Part shown: piece by piece, positions 4,698 through 5,149 of the stretch
Position numbering within the stretch: the stretch's first letter is position 1
How the letters are laid out: every line of letters begins with the position of its first letter
Source of the DNA: Gammaproteobacteria bacterium
GTDB taxonomy: Bacteria; Pseudomonadota; Gammaproteobacteria; GCA-001735895
DNA length: 5,149 nt
Assembly: GCA_003645435.1 (NCBI GenBank)
Contig: QNFD01000227.1
Location: forward strand, 1-5,149
Direction: 5' to 3'
Position numbers and translations under genes: made by a program
The notes under the pieces: model-generated
What the model was told of the DNA's origin: nothing
Seen by the model: only the letters and a program-made list of their open reading frames with translations
Databases searched by the model: none

Positions 4698-5149
4698 CTA
4701 TCCGCGGAGGTATTCATTGTTCGGATCGAACAGCGGTGCGCTGTAGAGCCGTGCCGGGATCATGTCGCCGAGAATTTCGATTTCGACCTCGCGCCCCTCT
4801 TCCACCAGTTCGACCGGTAGAAAACCGAAGGCGATACTTTTCTGCGCATGGTGTGAGTAACCGCCCGAAGTGACGTAGCCGACGACAGCGCCGTCGTGCC
4901 AGATCGGCTCCCAGGCGACCGCGTCGGCATCTACCGCGTCCACATCGAAGGTACAGAGGCGTCGCGACACACCCTGCTCGCGTTCGGCCAACGCCGCCGC
5001 TTTACCGATAAAATCGGTTTCCTTGTGGTAATCGATGAATCGATCGAGACCGGTTTCCAGCGGCGTATAATCCGGCTTGAATTCCCGCATCCACGAACCG
5101 AAGGATTTATCCAGCCGCAGGCTCATCATCGCGCGCATACCAAAGGGGC
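4698..5149 (-). CDS. GcvT-domain FAD-dependent oxidoreductase (dimethylglycine/sarcosine dehydrogenase type), C-terminal part
   Basis: The frame stays open to the right edge, so only the last ~150 residues are seen; the Met at 5138 is internal (preceded by Pro-Phe-Gly). The visible part is the folate-binding aminomethyltransferase fold. FGMRAMMSLRLDKSFGSW is the family's conserved helix region, DYTPLETGLDRFI then TDFIGKAAAL follow, and a C-terminal barrel carries GYVTSGGYSHHAQKSIAFGFLP and ends PLFDPNNEYLRG. The SLRLDKSFGSWMREF and EPIWHDG wording is closer to the long FAD-linked proteins that demethylate dimethylglycine or sarcosine, passing the one-carbon unit to tetrahydrofolate, than to GcvT of the glycine cleavage system. 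The FAD domain itself is outside the window, so a stand-alone GcvT-like enzyme cannot be excluded. The gene ends at TAG with no clear GC-rich terminator. Confidence 0.88.
   Translation of the reverse strand, partial: PFGMRAMMSLRLDKSFGSWMREFKPDYTPLETGLDRFIDYHKETDFIGKAAALAEREQGVSRRLCTFDVDAVDADAVAWEPIWHDGAVVGYVTSGGYSHHAQKSIAFGFLPVELVEEGREVEIEILGDMIPARLYSAPLFDPNNEYLRG

Overview
The window looks like accessory chromosome from a Gram-negative bacterium, probably a free-living or marine gammaproteobacterium. It encodes an outer-membrane usher, secreted fimbrial subunits with Sec signal peptides, and an outer-membrane-type lipoprotein. No marker gene fixes the taxon, so this is inference from protein style.

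Left half (1-2428): one end of an alternative chaperone/usher (CS1/CFA-like, alpha-type) fimbrial locus. The 3' part of the usher gene enters from the left on the + strand. It meets, tail to tail and only 21 bp apart, two secreted subunit genes on the - strand: a small major-pilin-like gene (1892-2428), then a two-domain tip-adhesin-like gene (814-1779). The C-terminal domain of the adhesin is about 73% identical to the pilin, so the two are recent paralogues. A near-perfect intrinsic terminator lies between them, which would make much pilin and little adhesin from one promoter. Both the usher and the adhesin contain 8-bp G runs spelling Trp-Gly-Gly codons, where a one-base slip in either direction gives an early stop. 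This raises the possibility of on/off switching of the fimbria.

Middle (2429-2905): about 480 bp with no convincing intact gene. It holds the pilin ribosome binding site and a presumed but unlocated promoter, a 66-codon remnant resembling the 3' end of an outer-membrane beta-barrel gene, and a short inverted repeat resembling debris found near Y1/REP-type transposases.

Right half (2906-5149): a complete phospholipase D superfamily lipoprotein with two intact HKD motifs (ClsC/YmdC-like) on the - strand, a 220-bp spacer with AT-rich repeats and a candidate promoter, and the 3' part of a - strand gene for a GcvT-domain oxidoreductase of the dimethylglycine/sarcosine dehydrogenase type. These genes show no functional link to the fimbrial genes. 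The left usher and the right oxidoreductase are both cut by the window edges.
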